The notes under the pieces are model-generated. The model saw only the letters and a program-made list of their open reading frames with translations, did no database searches and was not told the origin of the DNA. Of a DNA stretch of 64,000 bases, positions 16,959 to 25,730 are shown in pieces (the stretch's first letter is position 1; every line of letters begins with the position of its first letter). The stretch covers positions 2,672,501 through 2,736,500 of the forward strand of contig CP081098.1 of the NCBI GenBank assembly GCA_025141015.1, in the 5' to 3' direction. The stretch is from Rhodobacteraceae bacterium M382. Lineage in GTDB: Bacteria > Pseudomonadota > Alphaproteobacteria > Rhodobacterales > Rhodobacteraceae. The position numbers were made by a program, and so were the translations under genes.

Positions 16959-17753
16959 GACACACTCCTTCCCAAACATAGCATCGCGCTGGTCCGCTTG
17001 CCAGCAGACCTCACAGTGAAACAGACATCGCTCCTTCGCCGACAAGGCTGCACCAAGCGAGGTTTTGGGGCAAGGGTGGAATGGCAACAATGCCGGCGTC
17101 TGACCTCCGGTCGATAGGAGATGCTGCAAATCGTACCTAGGGCGACTTTGGGAACTAGCCCGGGGGCCTTCTGAATGTCCCCTAAGCGCCGGTAAGGCTA
17201 TGAAACGCGCCCGGCAGCACCGACTTTGCAAAGGTCATTTTTTGCGCACAGCAGCCATTGACGGCCAGAAAGGTATCCAGGGTTTGTGCCGATGTGGCTG
17301 CTTCCAGCCAGCCCAAGGCGGACCTGTGTCGAGGGCGCAGCACTACGTCAGTTCAGGGACATGAGGGTGGAAAGCGGAAATTCGCTGCGTTTGCGAAGGG
17401 TTCCTACCTTCCAGATAAAAGCGGCCATTCAAGCCCTCGTAAATCAAAGCCCAAATGCTGTACTGCGCACCAAGGGCAGCAATGCGCAGAAAGTTGAAAT
17501 TGAAAAGTCTGATCGACTTGAAGAAATCGAACAGTTAACTTGCGAATCGTGAGCGGCTGAGCCGCGCTTAGTGCAAAGAATTCGGCTTTAGGAGTGAGCC
17601 GCTGAAGATGTAAACCAGTACTTCGAGAGTGTTTTGATAACAAATATTCTTCGCTTACTCTGGGGTTACTGGTATTCGGGAAGAAACATTTTTTATCCGC
17701 CCAGACTTAAATTTGCGTGAGAAACGTGATCTATTTTTACGAGAAGGTGAATT
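16959..17753. other. Non-coding junction region with repeat core
   Basis: About 800 nt without a convincing gene. It contains a copy of the repeat core CAGCCCAAGGCGGAC (17309-17323) that recurs through the island. From about 17640 the sequence becomes clearly AT-rich. It probably marks the left edge of the AT-rich island and carries the promoter of the flavoprotein gene. Confidence 0.45.
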
Positions 17754-19617
17754 ATGTCACACATAGGCTTTGAAAAAGAATTTGCTGAAGAGTTGCTGAC
17801 GTGGTTCCAAACGGAGAGCCCCAGTATTTTCAATTTGAACCACACCCATGCAAAAGACATATCTCTAGATGCTCAGAGGCGTCGCGCGATCAATTGCGCA
17901 TGGTCATTGTACAAAACAAAAAGGACAGACGATAAAAGCGTGGTGGCGGTTATTGGGGCTGGTTTCTCGGGTTTGGTTTTTGCGACCACCTTGAGCCTCC
18001 TTTCAGGATGCAGTGTTATTATATTTGAAAAAGGTAAGGCCCTGAATAGGCATCGAGAGTCGTTCTTTAGGTTCATTAGTCCCGCATTGAATGTGTCCAA
18101 TACAGACAGGCAAGTTCGTGAGAGCTACGACAAATTCAATACGGAGTACTTTCCGTATCGCCCAAATCAGACATTCAAAATAGCGGAGAAATGGTTTAGA
18201 GAATTTGATCTTTTGACCCGAAACCTTCAGGTTTTAACATTGAAGACGTTGAAGTAACCAAATTTTCTGCGAGTAGAACGGATGTTGAAGTATTCCTGAG
18301 CACAGGGAACGAAACATTACCCACAAGTTTGAATTTTGATCTCGCTGTTTGCGCCATGGGATTTGGGGCGGAAAGCCCAGTTGACTTTGAGGATGTTTCA
18401 GATTTCTCCTACTGGAATAGTGGAGTGCCAGAGTGCTATCAAAACCGAATTGGCTTTAAAGATGTGTTGGTTTCTGGCGGTGGCGACAGTGGCATCATTG
18501 AAGTATTGTCGCACGTTTTTCCTTCATTCAGACATGATGAGATTGAGAGTTTTATTCGACTGCTGTCGGAAAACCAGCTTCAGAACATAAATAACGCCTT
18601 AGAAAAATTTGAAAATGAATTTGAATCGGATGAGCCGTGGCAGGGCATCATGGCATACCCAAGTACTCGAGACCTAATTAATTGGTACTCAACCCAAATT
18701 ACCACCACCTTTAGTCAAGAACCACTTAGGGGGTACTCACCCCCCAGCGACGCTCGTATTGAAGTTTTCAGAGAAATACAATGTGTTTTGGAACTGTCTG
18801 GAGTGCTTCCGTTCTTTGAAGAAGACGGCAGCCCGCTTCACGAAGATCATGTCGCAGAAGAGCTTTGTGAATTGGATTTGGAGACTGTGAAACGTGATTT
18901 CGAAGAGAGAAAACCCAATATTCAACTTTTGTATGATCGATGCAAATCAGAGGTTTTGATGGACGCTATAACAGAGAATGGTTTTTTGGGGGAACACGTT
19001 CCAAAACCCAATCCAAATGTTAGAGTGACTTGGTTGGTTGGTCGGAACTTCCCGAACAAACTGTCCCCCCTAATCTCGCCCTAATTCGCCTCTTGGAAGA
19101 TTCCGGCTGCGTTGAAATTCGACATTCAAAACTATCAAATGTAAAAAAGGTCCAAGAGGGTTGGAGGGTTCAATCTGACGACGGGGCAGACGAGCTTTTT
19201 GGTTATGTAATAGTGCGCCATGGTTTGAAGTCGGAAAAGATCGAGGGCATGCCTAAATCCATTGATGAGAACGCTTTGTGTTACAGTCATCGGGGAGATT
19301 CTCACGACTTCACTAAGCCCCATGATCCGGATCAAGTCACACAAGGTGGTCAGACCTTTCGCTTTCAAGAAGAAGACGTTTTGAAAGCACTTTCAACCAT
19401 GGATAAACATATTCTCATTTCCGAGGTCAGGGCGTCTTTCTCAAGTTCTACGCGTGATCCCGTTAAACTATCTAAAGATGCGGTCAGCGCAGTGGCTTTG
19501 TGCAACGGCAATTCAACTATCGATTTTCTTAAGAAAATTGATGCAGAGCGTCGAGGTATTTTTGATCTAGAGTTCGTTAAAGCAGTCAATTCTTTACTTG
19601 CCGATAAGCCACTTTAG
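17754..19617 (+). pseudogene. FAD/NAD(P)-binding Rossmann protein, disrupted by two frameshifts
   Basis: One gene of about 620 codons is spread over three frames: 17754-about 18235, about 18232-19060, and about 19050-19617. The first part starts at an ATG with GAAGGTG upstream and holds a dinucleotide-binding motif VVAVIGAGFSGLVFA (GxGxxG) followed by IIFEKG, as in FAD-dependent oxidoreductases. The second frame contains a second glycine motif (VLVSGGGDSGIIEV). The joints read naturally if one base is restored at each (near 18228, RNLQ-GFNIEDVEV; near 19052, VTWLVG-SELPEQ), so both are single-base losses or assembly errors. Codon use and AT content match the island. Neither the exact family nor the reaction is recognised. 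Confidence 0.65.
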
Positions 19618-19628
19618 GAGAAGCGGAA

Positions 19629-19823
19629 TTGACGGTGGAGCTTTCAGTGCACCTTTTTGAACTCCGTTTTTCTGATCATCGGTTTAGTGATGTAGGGTCA
19701 GGAATAGTAGCTGTGCACCAGAACACTGAAGGCCCGCTTTTTATATTCCGCAACTTTCGCCGACATCCGCTTTGGGCTGGGGGCAGCCATCCGCAGGGGG
19801 CGGCGGCGATGAGCAGGTTATGA
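19629..19823 (+). pseudogene. Start of a gene truncated by a repeat element (doubtful)
   Basis: A TTG at 19629 follows TAGGAG, 11 nt after the end of the flavoprotein gene. It encodes about 35 residues of natural-looking sequence (TVELSVHLFELRFSDHRFSD) before running into the GC-rich repeat at 19760. It may be the head of a second gene of the same operon, cut by the repeat. Family unknown. Confidence 0.3.
19759..19812. repeat. GC-rich structured repeat, degenerate copy
   Basis: Contains TCCGCTTTGGGCTG (19766-19779), the reverse complement of the core CAGCCCAAAGCGGA seen at 23701, followed by a short GC-rich stem region (GGGGGCAGCC, then CGGCGGCG). It lies between AT-rich genes. The rest of 19824-20007 has no recognised gene; AAAAGCGGAC (19884-19893) is another partial core. 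Confidence 0.55.
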
Positions 19824-20007
19824 CCTTTGCAAAGTTTTGTCGCTTGGCCTCCATTGAAGTAAATCACTCTGCACCGCCGCATGAAAAGCGGACGTTCATC
19901 GAACATTGCGGCACGATTTCGGTATGAAAGTCGTCTATGCGGGACTTTTTTGCCGTCCAGTTTCTTGAGGTTCAGACAATTTCAGGGCCAATATCCAGCG
20001 TGGCCGC

Positions 20008-21360
20008 TTACTTCTTTAAAGCATCCAGCGCCAGCAATGCGGCCATCTTTGTTCCAACAGGGATCGCCTCGAGATCGACGACGTAATACGGCTCATGCAC
20101 AAAAAATGGGAACTGGCCGTTGGCCCACGACTTGGCGAATACGCCCGGCTCGGCTGTACCAACAAAGAAATAGGCGGCCTTGGTCTTTTCGATACCATCA
20201 ATCAGCAGGAATGCATCATCCGACCCAGCAACGGTATGGTCATTTACAAGACCGGGCACGAAATGGGCCGCCCCCAATATCTCGCGCGCTCGAATGACCA
20301 AAGGCTCCGAATTCTTCACGACCGATGCAAACCCCTTTCGGGTAAGAGTTGGCATAGCGCCTTCATCCACGCCAGATCCGCTAGCTATTCCGTCCGCTAT
20401 CAACTCAATGTTATGAAGCAAAGTCTCATGTACTGCCTTACTCTCGGCGTGTAGTTTCAGCTTGAGTGTGGCGTCGGTTGGAATGACATTGTTATCCACT
20501 CCACCCTCAATTGCTCCAATTGTTACGACTGCTGTTTTATCTGGGTCGATGCGGCGCGATACTATGGTTTGAAGTTGCATGATCGCCGACCCGGCCATGA
20601 CAATAGGGTCTTTGGCGTGATGGGGTGATGATCCGTGCCCGCCCACTCCATGAAACGTTACATCGACCATTGAAGACATTGTGTTTACACGACCAACCGT
20701 CGAAGCAAAAGTTCCTGTGGGCAAAGGTGCTGTGTGAAACGCCATGAACACATCCGGTTCAGGAACTCCAAGAGTCGTATACATCCCATCGTCAACCATT
20801 GCTTGGGCACCTGCAATAGGTTCCTCTGCTGGCTGTGCGACAAGAACAAGCGTCCCCGACCAACTTTCTTGCATGTCTCTCATGACTTTGGCGAGGCCAA
20901 TAAGCCAAGTTGTGTGCGCGTCGTGACCACACATATGAGCGACGTATGTTTCCTCGCCCTCAAGATTGGTGGTCTGGACCTCGCTGGCATAAGGTAATCC
21001 TGTCAACTCCCGAATGGCGTTGGCGTCCATGTCCGCACGCCACATCACGACTGGTCCGGGTCCATTCTCAAATATGCCGACGACCCCTGTTCCGCCAACT
21101 CCAGTAGTGACCTGATACCCCAACTCACCTAGTTCGCGTGCCACGACTTCAGCAGTTCGCGTTTCCATAAATCCAAGTTCTGGGTTTTGATGGATGCCTT
21201 GGAAAATGGACTGCAATCGCTTAGCGTCGCCATCTACGATTTCGTCGACTTGTTGAGTAAACGAATTAACCTGAGATTCATTGGACTGCGAAATGCCCAC
21301 CGAAGGGCTGGTGGTTGCTATCGCCGTCGAAATTATTGCAATCTTGAGCAAACGGGTCAT
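20008..21360 (-). CDS. M20 family amidohydrolase (M20D subgroup), exported
   Basis: 450 residues with an N-terminal signal peptide (MTRLLKIAIISTAIATTSPS), so probably periplasmic. Metal-binding landmarks of the M20D hydrolases are present: MWRADMDANAI (about 108-118), HMCGHDAHTTWLIG with the Cys/His pair (about 141-154), QPAEEPIAGA with the catalytic Glu (about 175-184), and a late His ligand (about 425-430, PFFVHEPYYVVD). Insert domain: VTFHGVGGHGSSPH. Such enzymes remove acyl groups from amino acids or hydrolyse indole-acetyl-amino acid conjugates. Substrate unknown. It sits alone in the island and appears intact. Confidence 0.9.
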   Translation of the reverse strand: MTRLLKIAIISTAIATTSPSVGISQSNESQVNSFTQQVDEIVDGDAKRLQSIFQGIHQNPELGFMETRTAEVVARELGELGYQVTTGVGGTGVVGIFENGPGPVVMWRADMDANAIRELTGLPYASEVQTTNLEGEETYVAHMCGHDAHTTWLIGLAKVMRDMQESWSGTLVLVAQPAEEPIAGAQAMVDDGMYTTLGVPEPDVFMAFHTAPLPTGTFASTVGRVNTMSSMVDVTFHGVGGHGSSPHHAKDPIVMAGSAIMQLQTIVSRRIDPDKTAVVTIGAIEGGVDNNVIPTDATLKLKLHAESKAVHETLLHNIELIADGIASGSGVDEGAMPTLTRKGFASVVKNSEPLVIRAREILGAAHFVPGLVNDHTVAGSDDAFLLIDGIEKTKAAYFFVGTAEPGVFAKSWANGQFPFFVHEPYYVVDLEAIPVGTKMAALLALDALKK

Positions 21361-21630
21361 GAGCTATCCTTTTTGGAGTAGTCGCAAGAAATCTGTGGCT
21401 GCAATTATCTTGCAAATAGATGTCAGCAACAAGTCCGCTTTGGGCTCAAACTGGTCATCCGACAACTTTGGTTGGTCAAGTCGCCCGTTTGTCGCGCTGG
21501 ATGGCAGCTATGCGGACAAAGGGTGCTTTGATCTGAAGTTGCCCAGTGTCTGCTTGCAGAAAATTAAAATCGAAGGGTGTATTAGCAAACTCTATATGTT
21601 GGGAAATACCCGCAAGGAGCTGGTCATGCT
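21361..21630. other. Non-coding gap with a repeat core
   Basis: Carries the repeat core GTCCGCTTTGGGCT (21433-21446) and further partial matches (GCGGACAAAGGGTGC near 21510). No gene is recognised; a plus-strand frame ending just after 21631 has no start signal. Confidence 0.4.
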
Positions 21631-21996
21631 CTAGGACAGTGCCTCGTTGAGGCTGCAGTGTGTAATTAACCAGCTATCATCAGGCTGACGCGCCAAAACA
21701 TTTAGTGAGACGCCTTCACCTGTCGTGCCTTCGCTAAATTCTGCAATACACCAGCCGAGATCGCCATCTCTACTTGCACTTGAGACGATGATTTTCTTGT
21801 TCTCTGCACCTTCCGTGACCCACTCAGCATGTGTGTCTTCTATGGCCTGCCTCCCAATTGCAGGTGGTCCAAATGGTGAGTACATTTCTGCATGCCCTGC
21901 GTATACGGACGCGCATCCTTTAGCGTCCCCCTGTTTGTAGCAGGTGACATAGTGATCGAGCAGCTTCTGGCACTCTTGCTTGAAAGACACGTACAT
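21631..21996 (-). CDS. SnoaL-like / DUF4440 (NTF2-fold) protein
   Basis: 121 residues. The pattern QECQKLLDHYVTCYKQGD, then YAGHAEMYSPFGPPAIGRQA, then IEDTHAEWV, and later SLNVLARQPDDSWLITHCSL, is typical of small NTF2-fold proteins of the SnoaL/DUF4440 group, which act as isomerases, hydrolases or small-molecule binders. Specific function cannot be read. The ATG at 21996 is adopted; a TTG three codons upstream is possible because the GGGGAG ribosome-like site lies very close to the ATG. The gene is flanked by repeat-bearing non-coding sequence. Confidence 0.7.
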   Translation of the reverse strand: MYVSFKQECQKLLDHYVTCYKQGDAKGCASVYAGHAEMYSPFGPPAIGRQAIEDTHAEWVTEGAENKKIIVSSASRDGDLGWCIAEFSEGTTGEGVSLNVLARQPDDSWLITHCSLNEALS

Positions 21997-22005
21997 ACTC
22001 CCCAA

Positions 22006-22467
22006 TACTTCATCTTAGCATTCGTTCTTGAAACCCTGCGGTCAAAGTCTTTCGCAGTCAATTGGTCCGCGTTGTGTCCATTTAGGAACAGCCTCAAGGT
22101 AGAACATGTTTGCTCAAAATCCTTGGCAATTCTCAGACTTCTTGACGCATTTTTTTGTATATGCGTGGTGGAGCGGTCATTCGTGCAAGGTGCAGCATCA
22201 TGCAGGATGGGCTCCCTACTGCCGTTCGCTGCACCAGGTGCGGATGGCTGCAGGGAGCCCACAGCTGACGTTACCCTGGGGGCGACCCCTCACTGGAGTG
22301 GCACGTAAGTCACAGCCCGAAGCGGACATTGCTGTCACTTGTGGGTTGCGACCGCACTGCGGACGGAGCCGTCATTGGGGCGACTGCATTCAACGTCCGC
22401 TTCTGTCAAAAAATCCCAAACCGATATTCGATGGTGTTTTCGGTATTCGAATTTAGTTTCAAATTAT
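22006..22467. repeat. Non-coding region with structured repeat (copy A)
   Basis: Copy A of a GC-rich repeat occupies about 22207-22270. An outer stem of 10 bp (TGGGCTCCCT pairing with AGGGAGCCCA) encloses GCACCAGGTGC, itself a small hairpin. The inner segment matches copy B at 23668-23716 almost base for base, while the outer arms differ but still pair. AGCGGACATT (22321-22330) is a further partial core. Around 22106-22180 a plus-strand frame (MFAQNPWQFSDFLTHFF) runs into the repeat; it may be the head of a lost gene, but no family is recognised. Confidence 0.6.
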
Positions 22468-23538
22468 TCAGTCCCGCCCAATCGGAAACAAAGTTTGAAT
22501 AAGTGACGTCACGTAAGACCTTGGCTGGATAGTGTTGTTCGGTGTTACCACCGGCGCAGCATCGAAAGATATGAACAACATCGATTGTTCGCTTTCTGAT
22601 ACTCCGAGGACACCGTTAGATGTTACGAGAACTACAGATGTAGGATGAACTTCTGTTACCTGATCAATGTCGAAGGCAATGTCATAGGTCTCTGTGCTCA
22701 GTATGTGAGCTGATCGACCAGTACCGAAAACCAGAGCGGAGATTACAATTATCAAGCCAACATTCGCCGATATGAAAAGCTTAAAGAACTGGCTTTCTGC
22801 TTTTAAGTAGCTCTTTCTAAACTTGAGAACAGACCGAACTGAAACTACAAAACCGCGAAAAAATTCCTTAAAGAGCCAACCCCGGCTCGGATCTTCATCA
22901 GAGTTCAACTTTCTAATAGCAACCTGCGCCGCGGCCTCAAGTAGTATAAAGACAATTGAGTAGGCAAAAAACAAAATCAGACAGTACACCAGTACTGCAA
23001 CGATACAGACCAGCGCCACATTCCATCCAAGATAGAGTAATGAGAAAATAAGCGTCAGCAGTATATAGCGCAACATCAAGTCATAACGCAGCTCGGGGGC
23101 TTCAAGAGCTTTGTTGTATAGGGCGCGAGTTCTCTCAAGGTTTTGACTGAAGTAACGCTTTTTGACTTCAGCTTCTTCGGGAACTAAGAATCCGTTGTTC
23201 TTTCTACGTTCCACTCTTCGCGATATATGTTTCAGTCGTCGTCGTGAAGCAAAGACCAAAGCGGAATAAGGAAAGAGAAACCTCACAAAAAACATCGAGA
23301 GCACTCGGCTGAGGAGGCTAGAAATTGCTAAAAAACCTCCCGCTATGAAAATCAGGCTGGAGAAAGACTTGAAATCCACAAATGGGGGAACGCTTCCAAA
23401 AGCAAAGTAAATATACCCAAAAAATTGTAAGATAGAGAACGATAGAACTATTATACCGTTCTTGAATGCCTTTGAGTAGTCAATGCCCTCCAGGTACTCG
23501 ATCGCCTTTGCAATCTTTGCCACAAACTCTTCCATCAT
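22468..23538 (-). CDS. Integral membrane protein of unknown function
   Basis: 356 residues. Membrane helices are predicted at about 25-48 (NGIIVLSFSILQFFGYIYFAF), 58-80, 160-200 (a long double stretch, YILLTLIFSLLYLGWNVALVCIVAVLVYCLI written as separate helices) and 270-285 (VGLIIVISALVFG). A basic cytoplasmic loop (about 95-150; ASRRRLKHISRRVERRKNN) lies between, and a C-terminal domain of about 70 residues follows the last helix. No family is recognised. It is AT-rich like the rest of the island, lies between two copies of the structured repeat and downstream of the retron on the same strand, but a 297-nt gap with a repeat argues against one transcript. Confidence 0.75.
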   Translation of the reverse strand: MMEEFVAKIAKAIEYLEGIDYSKAFKNGIIVLSFSILQFFGYIYFAFGSVPPFVDFKSFSSLIFIAGGFLAISSLLSRVLSMFFVRFLFPYSALVFASRRRLKHISRRVERRKNNGFLVPEEAEVKKRYFSQNLERTRALYNKALEAPELRYDLMLRYILLTLIFSLLYLGWNVALVCIVAVLVYCLILFFAYSIVFILLEAAAQVAIRKLNSDEDPSRGWLFKEFFRGFVVSVRSVLKFRKSYLKAESQFFKLFISANVGLIIVISALVFGTGRSAHILSTETYDIAFDIDQVTEVHPTSVVLVTSNGVLGVSESEQSMLFISFDAAPVVTPNNTIQPRSYVTSLIQTLFPIGRD

Positions 23539-23639
23539 TGACCAACTTTCTAACGCTTGCTCCTCCCTGAATACGACTAAGGCCGACAGATTGGCAAGGC
23601 AGCCTGCTGCGACGGAAAACTGACATTCGTTCAGCCCGC

Positions 23640-23735
23640 AGCATTGGATGCTTTGGCTCGACAGCCGCCGTTCGCTGCACCAGGTGCGGTTGGCGGCAGG
23701 CAGCCCAAAGCGGACGCAACCCGGTCCAACAAGGA
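23640..23735. repeat. GC-rich structured repeat (copy B)
   Basis: Core segment 23668-23716 (CCGTTCGCTGCACCAGGTGC, then a second half ending CAGCCCAAAGCGGACG) matches copy A at 22222-22270 with a few changes. The flanking arms pair (GCCGCC with GGCGGC; CTTTGGCT with AGCCCAAAG), giving a hairpin with the same inner GCACCAGGTGC loop. Located between the retron RT and the membrane protein gene. Nothing else is recognised in 23539-23835. Confidence 0.65.
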
Positions 23736-23835
23736 AGGCGGAATGCCAACATATGCTACGGAGCGATCAATCCAAAGCCCTCAAAACCGATATATACATG
23801 AAAGAACTACAGGGAAATGACAGACAAAAAACACC

Positions 23836-24768
23836 TCAGGACTTAATTATATCTGACCCGATCAAAGCGAATTCATCTTGATATCTTGCTCTAAGCTTGC
23901 TGTATGATTCTGGCTCTATATCGGCTAAAAATGCTAAACTCCCCCTTAACCGCGTTAACTCAATAGGTTTTAACTTTGCAGCCTGATGTACTTGCGCACG
24001 AATTTTTCTTTTCTTTTCTCGCCCCAGAGATAACTTCCCCTCACTTGAAAGCGTGACGCCAGTGACATGTCTATTGTGTTTCCTCGAGGAGTGAATAGTT
24101 TTGTCGACGTTGATCGATAACTTCGGGTAGGGAAGCTCAGTCAAAACTTTTCTTACCAAACTCGGCCATTCAAATAGGATATCGGGTGTGCTGGTAGAGA
24201 ACGACAAATCATCCGAATACCTAGTGTAGTTCACCCCACAGCTTTGAGATATCTCACTCAACTTACGGTCAAAGTCGAACATCATAGAATTAGATATCAA
24301 CGGAGATCCTGGCGAACCGATACTAAGTACCAGTTGTTCACCTTTCTTCATGAAAAACACCTTTTTGAAGATATTTATGTCATGCGGGTTTGAAATTTTG
24401 TGTTTTTCTCGAAGAAGAATTTCAAAATCTGATGATTTAATTGACGGGAAAAAGTCACTAAAATCCATTTTTAATAAAAAACTATTATCGAGGTGTGGTG
24501 AGGCATTATCTTTGATGCTCGTTCCCTTTCTGTAGGCCTTTGCGCTATCATGGACTACTAATAGGTCGTTCAAAATCCCTGACAGAAGCGTTCTTTGCAC
24601 CGCTTTTAGAACACGTGAAGGATGCGCTATAGTTCGCGATCCACGGTTATTTTTTTTGGGAATTTGGTAAACCTTGTACCTGAAAGGACAAGTGGCGATG
24701 AAGCGATCAAGTTCGTCGCCTGAGAACCTAAAGCTCGCTCTTAATAACTCAGTTGCGGTGGGTTTCAT
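23836..24768 (-). CDS. Retron reverse transcriptase
   Basis: 310-residue RNA-directed DNA polymerase that makes msDNA from the adjacent ncRNA. The palm motifs are present: MDFSDFFPSI (101-110, first catalytic Asp), GSPGSPLISN (151-160) and YTRYSDDLSF (181-190, with the YxDD box as YSDD at 184-187). Retron-specific motifs are NASPH (88-92, the NAxxH signature) and HVTGVTL (234-240, the VTG motif in the thumb region that recognises msr). Length is normal for retron RTs (about 300-330). The ATG at 24768 is 3 nt after the effector stop, so the two are co-translated. The retron layout ncRNA-effector-RT matches type II-A systems. Function in anti-phage defence is inferred from the family. Confidence 0.96.
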   Translation of the reverse strand: MKPTATELLRASFRFSGDELDRFIATCPFRYKVYQIPKKNNRGSRTIAHPSRVLKAVQRTLLSGILNDLLVVHDSAKAYRKGTSIKDNASPHLDNSFLLKMDFSDFFPSIKSSDFEILLREKHKISNPHDINIFKKVFFMKKGEQLVLSIGSPGSPLISNSMMFDFDRKLSEISQSCGVNYTRYSDDLSFSTSTPDILFEWPSLVRKVLTELPYPKLSINVDKTIHSSRKHNRHVTGVTLSSEGKLSLGREKKRKIRAQVHQAAKLKPIELTRLRGSLAFLADIEPESYSKLRARYQDEFALIGSDIIKS

Positions 24769-24771
24769 ACT

Positions 24772-25716
24772 CTAGGCCCCTTTCGACGCAATGGCGCTCT
24801 TCCTGCGTCTATTGAGTGTCGACCGCTCAGAATTGATAAACGACATATACTCAATTTTGATTTCAGAATCCTTGATGTGGATATTTTTACCCTCATCATT
24901 GATCTGAGGCGTGTATCCAAAGTGGACACGATCAGCGCTATCAACTTGAGTTATGAAAAAATCTATATTTGACTTCCGCACACAGCGAATAAAACCGAGG
25001 CTTTGCAGTATGTACAAACCAGAATTTAAGTTTTGCTTGGGGACATCTAGCGCCTTCAGGCACCCCTCTATTTCCGTCTTTTTTAGAGCATGAAATAAGT
25101 CAATTAATTGAAAAATCAAATATAAAACATGCCCCCGGTCCAAAGCATTGAACTTCGAGGTCTTAGCGACATCTTTGACAAGTTCGTGGATGTCATCAAC
25201 AATTTCTCGAACTTCTGACACCTTAATCTTCTCGACATCTTTAGGGTCAAGCTTGTATACAAAAACTGAATCGTTACTCGCCTCTTTAAGCGGTTGAATT
25301 AAGCCGAGTTTGATGAATGAGCTAGCGTCATAGTGTTCATCGCGCACAATCACCACCAACTTAGATTTTAAGTTGCTGTTCGCATAGAAAAGACCTAGCT
25401 CAGCAAGGGAACCGGCACTCTCCAATATAACGACGATATATGATGAAAGAGAAGCTATATCGTTTTCAAAAGCAGATAGGTTTTCGTATCCAAGGTGCCA
25501 GTTTTTAAAATCTTCGGCCAATTTAATTGAAGGAGCAAGCTCCTCAAACTCACTTTTCCCCAAAATATTCATAAACATATTTCGGATAGAGTGATTGGAA
25601 GTTTTCTCTATGTCTACTTCCCCACCGCAAAGGAATACAATGGGTGGCGATTGCAAAATCCGCGATTTTTCGAGGTCAATTAGGTCAACAAATTTTCTTA
25701 AAACGTCGTCAATCAA
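24772..25716 (-). CDS. Retron effector, nucleoside deoxyribosyltransferase-like (type II-A / Eco1-like)
   Basis: About 314 residues. The N-terminal domain resembles the NDT-like toxin of retron Eco1 (Ec86): PPIVFLCGGEV (Eco1-type ITIFLCGG), a long segment to LSAFENDIASLSSYIVVILE, then ESAGSLAELGLFYAN (Eco1-type ESPGSFTELG), which carries the expected catalytic Glu, and KLVVIVRDEHYDASSFIKLG. The C-terminal half (about 205-300) looks like a winged helix (KKTEIEGCLKALDVPKQNLN, IRCVRKSNIDFFITQVD). In Eco1 this protein is held by the RT-msDNA filament and depletes NAD or nucleotides when released. The start is a TTG at 25716 with GGAG 6 nt upstream; a TTG at 25728 is the alternative. It lies right after the ncRNA. 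Confidence 0.88.
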   Translation of the reverse strand: MIDDVLRKFVDLIDLEKSRILQSPPIVFLCGGEVDIEKTSNHSIRNMFMNILGKSEFEELAPSIKLAEDFKNWHLGYENLSAFENDIASLSSYIVVILESAGSLAELGLFYANSNLKSKLVVIVRDEHYDASSFIKLGLIQPLKEASNDSVFVYKLDPKDVEKIKVSEVREIVDDIHELVKDVAKTSKFNALDRGHVLYLIFQLIDLFHALKKTEIEGCLKALDVPKQNLNSGLYILQSLGFIRCVRKSNIDFFITQVDSADRVHFGYTPQINDEGKNIHIKDSEIKIEYMSFINSERSTLNRRRKSAIASKGA

Positions 25717-25730
25717 CGTAAACTCCAACT

